Shown in pieces: positions 59,797 through 64,000 of a stretch of 64,000 nt of DNA (the stretch's first letter is position 1; the number at the start of each line of letters is the position of its first letter). The stretch is from Methylotenera_A sp046598525. Its GTDB lineage: Bacteria > Pseudomonadota > Gammaproteobacteria > Burkholderiales > Methylophilaceae. Position numbers and translations under genes: made by a program. The notes under the pieces were generated by a model. That model made no database searches and had not been told where the DNA came from. It saw nothing but the letters and a program-made list of their open reading frames with translations. Location: positions 62,001 to 126,000 of the forward strand of contig JBKJIJ010000011.1 of assembly GCA_046598525.1 (NCBI GenBank), written 5' to 3'.

Positions 59797-60303
59797 TTAT
59801 GCTTGTTTAAGCTTCTCTGCTTTAAGCTTAGCAATTATGGCATCTTCAACAGTAGAAGACACAAATTGATGCACATCGCCACCTAGCCTTGCTACTTCGC
59901 GCACCAAGCTGCTTGAAACAAACATATATTGCTCAGCAGGTGTTAAAAACAGCGTTTCAAGCTTAGGGTACAGCTTGCGATTCATGCCGGCTAATTGAAA
60001 TTCATATTCAAAATCACTGGCCGCGCGCAATCCTCGAATCACCATTTGCGCGCCTTGGTCTTGCACAAATTGCATTAACAAGCCGCTAAAGCCTACGACT
60101 TTAATATTGGTGGCTTTTTTAAAGCCACTTTTCGCCAACTCCACACGCTCTTCTAAGCTAAATAATGTGCTTTTATTGGTGCTGCCAGCTACGGCCACAA
60201 TCAGCTCATCAAACAAATTAGCGGCTCTATGCACAATATCTTCATGGCCCAAGGTGATGGGGTCAAAAGTACCAGGGTAGACGGCAATGCGGTTTTTGCT
60301 CAT
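59797..60303 (-). CDS. coaD: Phosphopantetheine adenylyltransferase
   Basis: CoaD makes dephospho-CoA from pantetheine-4-phosphate and ATP. AVYPGTFDPITLGHEDIVHRA carries the (T/H)xGH nucleotidyltransferase motif. VIRGLRAASDFEYEFQLAGMNRKL and YMFVSSSLVREVARLGGDV are diagnostic. 168 residues, normal. It follows rsmD by 17 bp, a conserved rsmD-coaD pair. Confidence 0.97.
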   Translation of the reverse strand: MSKNRIAVYPGTFDPITLGHEDIVHRAANLFDELIVAVAGSTNKSTLFSLEERVELAKSGFKKATNIKVVGFSGLLMQFVQDQGAQMVIRGLRAASDFEYEFQLAGMNRKLYPKLETLFLTPAEQYMFVSSSLVREVARLGGDVHQFVSSTVEDAIIAKLKAEKLKQA

Positions 60304-60320
60304 ATGGCAACCTTAAGTAA

Positions 60321-60899
60321 TTACACCGATTTTAACAAATGATAATAAACGTTGCCCGCTTTATTTTGTTTAACAAGTTGCCAGCCCGCTAATAACTCGC
60401 TTGATTCAAGCGCAAATTCTGCTTCAATATACACCAAGCCATTTGTGCTAAGATGCTGATTTAAAGTGGGTAATATTTTATTAAGCCAATCTTTATGATA
60501 CGGCGGATCGCAGAAAATCACATCAAATTGCTGCGTATTTTGGCTTAAATAGACTAAAACATCTTGGCGTAAAATCTGACTATTTTTAGCATCTAACAAT
60601 TGCTGATTTTGCATCAACGCTTGATAAGCGGCGCCTGAATTTTCAACCATCACCACATTTTTTGCGTTGCGCGACAATGCCTCAAACCCAAACGCGCCTG
60701 TGCCTGCAAATAAATCCAAGCAGGTTTTACCCGTTAAATCTTGCCCCAGCCAATTAAATACGGTTTGGCGCACACGCTCTGGCGTTGGCCGCAGGCCTTC
60801 TACATCGGGAAACTTAAGCAAGCGGCTACGCCAAACGCCAGCGTTGATGCGGACTTGATTGCTTGCGTTGGATTTTTTGGTGGGTTTTGAAGGTGGCAA
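60321..60899 (-). CDS. rsmD: 16S rRNA (guanine966-N2)-methyltransferase RsmD
   Basis: RsmD methylates G966 of 16S rRNA in assembled 30S subunits. The SAM site is CLDLFAGTGAFGFEALSR, the catalytic motif is VIFCDPPYHKDW, and LRPTPERVRQTVFNWL near residue 35 is a family mark. The N-terminus is basic and Asn/Lys-rich (MPPSKPTKKSNASNQ). 192 residues, normal. It heads the rsmD-coaD-ferredoxin group. Confidence 0.94.
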   Translation of the reverse strand: MPPSKPTKKSNASNQVRINAGVWRSRLLKFPDVEGLRPTPERVRQTVFNWLGQDLTGKTCLDLFAGTGAFGFEALSRNAKNVVMVENSGAAYQALMQNQQLLDAKNSQILRQDVLVYLSQNTQQFDVIFCDPPYHKDWLNKILPTLNQHLSTNGLVYIEAEFALESSELLAGWQLVKQNKAGNVYYHLLKSV

Positions 60900-60943
60900 T
60901 TTAATTGGCTTTTGCTAAAAAGCATAGCTTACCAAACTTTCAG

Positions 60944-61047
60944 CCCGTCATTCTGGGCATAGTATTTTATTTGGGCGGAGAATCCAGAAATAAATAAACA
61001 AAAACTGGATTCTTCGCCCAGATAAACCTTGGGCTAAGAATGACGGG
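60944..61047. repeat. Nested inverted repeat between rsmD and the M16 gene
   Basis: The outer arms are CCCGTCATTC (60944) and GAATGACGGG (61038). The inner arms are TGGGCGGAGAATCCAG (60972) and CTGGATTCTTCGCCCA (61005), with one mismatch. It shares the TGGATTC...GAATGACGG ends with the shorter palindromes at 25396 and 62436. Confidence 0.8.
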
Positions 61048-61108
61048 TTGGATAATTGGACGTTTATATTAGCAATTACTTAACTGTGCTGATTTTTAAC
61101 AAGCGAAC

Positions 61109-62407
61109 TTATAATGCGCCCACGGTCACTGCCACAAAATTAGCGGGTTTAACGCGGCGATTAAACGCATCCTTAATTTGCGCGGTAGTCACTTTGGCCA
61201 CTTCTTTATTAAAATCATCAAGATACGTCATCGGCAATTGGTAAAAACCAATAATACTTAAGTAATCTAAGATTTTATTATTGCTATCAATACGCATTGG
61301 AAAGCCGCCAATGATATTGGATTTAGCCGCTTTCAGCTCTTTTTCTGTCACGCCATTTTGCATAAATTTGGCAATGGTTTCATTTACTACTTTTAATGCA
61401 TCGCCTGCTTGTTCTTTTTTAGTTTGCAGACCAACTTGAAAAGGGCCCAACTCGCCCATTGGCATAAAGTAGCTATATACGCTATAAACCAAACCGCGTT
61501 TTTCGCGCACCTCTTCGGTTAAGCGCGATACAAAACCGCCGCCGCCTAAAATATAGTTACCCACATATAAAGGAAAGTAATCGGCATCGCCACGTTTAAT
61601 GCCAGGGTAGCCTAGCAAAATATGGGCTTGGCTGGCTGGGTGTGTAATGTTTTGCGTGTTTGGTGCCTGCGGTAAGGTAACTGCTGCAATTTTTGGAATG
61701 GCGGCACCTTGCGGCAAGCCTTTAGATACGTCTTCTGCAATGGCGCGCGCTTGCGTTTCTGTCATATCACCAATCAAGGCAATAACAGCACTTTTGGCGG
61801 AGTAATATTGCTGATAAAACGCCACTAAATCATCACGTTTCATGGCATTAATCGTACTAATTTCACCGCTTTCATCTAAACTATAAGGATGTGCGCCATA
61901 CATAGCCTGCATAAACGCTTTGTTAGAAATGCTTTCTGGCTGAGTAGCGGCCTCTTGCAAACCAGCCACAATACGCGTTTTTTCACGCTCTAAAATGGCC
62001 TGCGGAAAATCCGGTTTATGCAAAATTTTGTTAAAAATCGTCAGCGCTTTGGCTTGCTCGCTGGTCAGGGTACGCAATTTAAACGCCGCCCTATCCAAAT
62101 CCAGCTCACCGCCCAAAATAGCGCCAATATCGGCAAACTGATTGGTAATCGCCTCTTCGTTCATGCCGTCAGCACCCAATGTCATCAGGTATTTGGTCAC
62201 ACCTGCCACGCCAGAAGTCTGCTTAGTATCGCGCGAACTACCGGCAGGAAAATTAACGCTCATGTCTAAAATCGGCAAATCATGATTTTCAACAAAATAC
62301 ACTTGGCTGCCTGAACTGGTTTGCCAATGTTGGATTTTGACCGCGGCGTTGGCGTTGAGTGCCAACAATGTGACGAAAAAGGTAATTAAGTATTGAATTT
62401 TTTTCAT
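61109..62407 (-). CDS. M16-family peptidase-like protein (inactive partner)
   Basis: This 432-residue periplasmic protein has a signal peptide (1-21, NANA). It carries the two-lobe M16 fold (VYFVENHDLPILDMSVNFPAG; HILLGYPGIKRGD; GLVYSVYSYFMPMGELGPFQV). At the position of the zinc motif HxxEH it reads SGVAGVTKYLMTLGA, so the metal site is absent. Such proteins pair with an active M16 subunit, here the upstream gene. The processed substrate is unknown. Confidence 0.88.
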   Translation of the reverse strand: MKKIQYLITFFVTLLALNANAAVKIQHWQTSSGSQVYFVENHDLPILDMSVNFPAGSSRDTKQTSGVAGVTKYLMTLGADGMNEEAITNQFADIGAILGGELDLDRAAFKLRTLTSEQAKALTIFNKILHKPDFPQAILEREKTRIVAGLQEAATQPESISNKAFMQAMYGAHPYSLDESGEISTINAMKRDDLVAFYQQYYSAKSAVIALIGDMTETQARAIAEDVSKGLPQGAAIPKIAAVTLPQAPNTQNITHPASQAHILLGYPGIKRGDADYFPLYVGNYILGGGGFVSRLTEEVREKRGLVYSVYSYFMPMGELGPFQVGLQTKKEQAGDALKVVNETIAKFMQNGVTEKELKAAKSNIIGGFPMRIDSNNKILDYLSIIGFYQLPMTYLDDFNKEVAKVTTAQIKDAFNRRVKPANFVAVTVGAL

Positions 62408-62435
62408 TGTAAAACCTTAAAGTAAAACCTTAAAA

Positions 62436-62463
62436 TGGATTCCCGCTTTCGCGGGAATGACGG
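62436..62463. repeat. dRS3-like short palindromic repeat
   Basis: TGGATTCCCGC-TTTC-GCGGGAATGACGG differs at one base from the copy at 25396. It lies in the gap between the two M16 genes, beside hairpin element C. Confidence 0.8.
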
Positions 62464-62510
62464 TACAAAATATTTTTGTGGTTGTTTAGTAGTTTCAAGC
62501 TGAAAATTCA

Positions 62511-62615
62511 GAAAGATTTAAAGCGCTAAGTGAGGCTAGGCGCGCAAGGCCGCTGTGTACATTAAGTACACAAGGTGTTGCGCAACAACGCATCACGACG
62601 CGGTTTAAGTTTTTC
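62511..62615. repeat. Dispersed hairpin element, copy C
   Basis: The outer arms GAAAGATTTAAAGCGC and CGCGGTTTAAGTTTTTC enclose CTAAGTGAGGCTAGGCGC, an inner stem GCGCAA/TTGCGC, the palindrome TGTACATTAAGTACA and GCAACAACGCATCACGACG. It matches element B at the single-stranded landmarks. It ends 2 bp before the stop codon of the upstream M16 gene. Confidence 0.75.
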
Positions 62616-62617
62616 AT

Positions 62618-64000
62618 TTAGTGTACGTGGGGTTTGCCAGAGGGCTTGGCATTCGGATCAATCGGTTGCGGATCCAGCGTTGCAATCGTCATATTATCTT
62701 TAACCAAATATTTTTTGGCTACCGCCTGCACTTGTTCAGAAGTAATCGCTTTTAAGCGTTCTGGATACTCCTCAAGTAAGTGCCAGCTGTAGCCCATGGT
62801 TTCAAGCTGACCGATTTGCATGCCTTGATAAAACATCGAATCGCGCTGATAAATATCCGCTGCAATCACTGCTGCTTTCACCCTATCCAGCTCGGTTTGT
62901 GTCACGCCACCTGTTTTAATCAGCTCAATTTGTGCAATTAAAGCGGTTTCTAGCTCAGCCACTGTTTTGCCTTCTGCTGGCGTGCCAACTAGCTCAAACA
63001 AGGCTTGGCGACCGCGCGATGTACTATCGTAGCCAGCGCCAACATCTAATGCGACTGAATTTTCGCGCACTAATTTTTGATTTAAACGGGCTGAATCATT
63101 ACCGCTTAATACGCCTGATAAAACATCCAGCGCATACGGCTCCCACGCTTGTTCTGGCGTTGTGGTTTTAGGTAGCAGCGTAGGCGCATGAAAACCCATG
63201 ACCAAGTACGGCAGTTTGCCTGGCGCTTTAACCACTACGCGGCGCTCACCAATTTGTGCAGGCTCTGTTTGTGGTTTTCTGGCCGGCAAAACTTTTGGTT
63301 TTAATGGGCCAAAATACTGTTTGGCTAATTTCAAAACATCTTGTGTTTTAACGTCGCCCACCACCACTAGCGTCGCATTATTGGGTGCGTACCAGTTTTT
63401 GTACCACTCACGCGCATCGGCGGCGGTCATATTTTCTAAATCGTTCATATAACCAACAACTGGCCTGCCATAAGGGTGCGCATTAAAAGTGGTGGCTTGA
63501 AATTGCTCATTCACTTTGGATTGTGGCTTATCTTCGGTGCGCCAACGGCGCTCTTCCATTACCACTTTAATTTCCTTAGCAAATTCGGCATCTGTAATCA
63601 CCAAATTTTGCATGCGATCTGCTTCTAGCTTCATGGATAAGGGTAAATGCGATTTTTCTAATTGCTGAAAATAACAAGTGTAATCGGTGCCTGTAAACGC
63701 GTTTTCTTTACCGCCAGCGGCAGCTACAAGACGCGAAAATTGGCCTGCGGGAACACTCTTTGTGCCTTTAAACATCATGTGTTCAAGCACGTGCGCTACA
63801 CCTGTTTTACCGTTTACTTCATCTAAACTACCGGCGCGGTACCACACTTGCGAAACCACTACTGGCGCGCGATGGTCTTCTTGCACGATGACTTTCATGC
63901 CATTGCTGAGTTTAAATTCTTGAATAGCCGCTTGGCCTAGCACTGGCGCAAACGCTAATAACAGCGCGGCAATTTGAATATAACTATTTTTAAGTTTTAT
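62618..64000 (-). CDS. M16-family zinc metallopeptidase, active partner (5' end off window)
   Basis: The frame continues from the stop at 62618 to the right edge. The visible N-terminal residues (KLKNSYIQIAALLLAFAPVL, cleaved near GQA) are a signal peptide whose start codon is beyond position 64000. The zinc motif HVLEHMMFKGT (HxxEH) and the downstream Glu-containing segment are intact. YAPNNATLVVVGD and GQALFELVGTPAEGKT-like RQALFELVGTP follow. This is a periplasmic protease paired with the inactive M16 homologue that lies downstream. Gene order and partner type are typical of betaproteobacteria. Confidence 0.9.
   Translation of the reverse strand: MKLKNSYIQIAALLLAFAPVLGQAAIQEFKLSNGMKVIVQEDHRAPVVVSQVWYRAGSLDEVNGKTGVAHVLEHMMFKGTKSVPAGQFSRLVAAAGGKENAFTGTDYTCYFQQLEKSHLPLSMKLEADRMQNLVITDAEFAKEIKVVMEERRWRTEDKPQSKVNEQFQATTFNAHPYGRPVVGYMNDLENMTAADAREWYKNWYAPNNATLVVVGDVKTQDVLKLAKQYFGPLKPKVLPARKPQTEPAQIGERRVVVKAPGKLPYLVMGFHAPTLLPKTTTPEQAWEPYALDVLSGVLSGNDSARLNQKLVRENSVALDVGAGYDSTSRGRQALFELVGTPAEGKTVAELETALIAQIELIKTGGVTQTELDRVKAAVIAADIYQRDSMFYQGMQIGQLETMGYSWHLLEEYPERLKAITSEQVQAVAKKYLVKDNMTIATLDPQPIDPNAKPSGKPHVH

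Overview
The window reads as an ordinary bacterial chromosome segment from an AT-rich betaproteobacterium. Gene neighbourhoods (carA-carB-greA, dapB-bamE-fur, recN/nadK/hrcA, grpE-dnaK-dnaJ), a PEP-CTERM protein and the edd/eda pair fit Methylophilaceae (Methylotenera-like methylotrophs). That assignment is inference, since no rRNA is present. I found no tRNA, rRNA, CRISPR array, prophage or transposase.

Layout. 1-5.1 kb: the end of a pst phosphate-transport operon (pstC', pstA, pstB), then a GT4 glycosyltransferase, a secreted zinc phospholipase C and a PAP2 phosphatase. A Pho-box-like array lies in the divergent promoter between the first two of these. This looks like a phosphate-starvation module, possibly for membrane-lipid remodelling. 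5.2-16.2 kb: housekeeping genes, mostly on the minus strand (glmM, folP, ftsH, rlmE, greA, carB, carA) plus yhbY. 16.6-22.5 kb: small stress proteins, dapB, a BamE with a long Pro-rich tail, fur, an M48-TPR lipoprotein and a Cu/Zn SOD with an altered active-site residue. 22.6-24.3 kb: four integron gene cassettes with four attC sites and no integrase in view (a CALIN). 24.4-32.8 kb: recN, nadK, a DUF4394 PEP-CTERM protein, hrcA, two small membrane/lipoproteins and hemH. 32.9-53.4 kb: an LPS inner-core region (hldD-gmhA-hldE-waaF-waaL, then waaC/waaG/waaP) with several kinase-fold proteins, a third GT9 enzyme and a NodU-type carbamoyltransferase. It is interrupted by minus-strand glycosyltransferases, a HAD phosphatase and Entner-Doudoroff edd/eda. 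53.4-57.4 kb: grpE-dnaK-dnaJ behind a sigma-32-type promoter. 57.5-64 kb: small hypotheticals, gloA, ferredoxin, coaD, rsmD and a pair of M16 peptidases, the last running off the window edge.

Two systems deserve most attention: the Pho-linked phospholipase/glycosyltransferase/PAP2 cluster and the integrase-less cassette array. In addition, a dispersed family of about 105-125 bp hairpin elements (four copies at 7.4, 27.6, 42.3 and 62.5 kb) keeps its fold while the stem sequence changes. Three copies start within 3 nt of a stop codon. Shorter mosaic inverted repeats (TGGATTC...GAATGACGG type) occur at 25.4, 60.9 and 62.4 kb.
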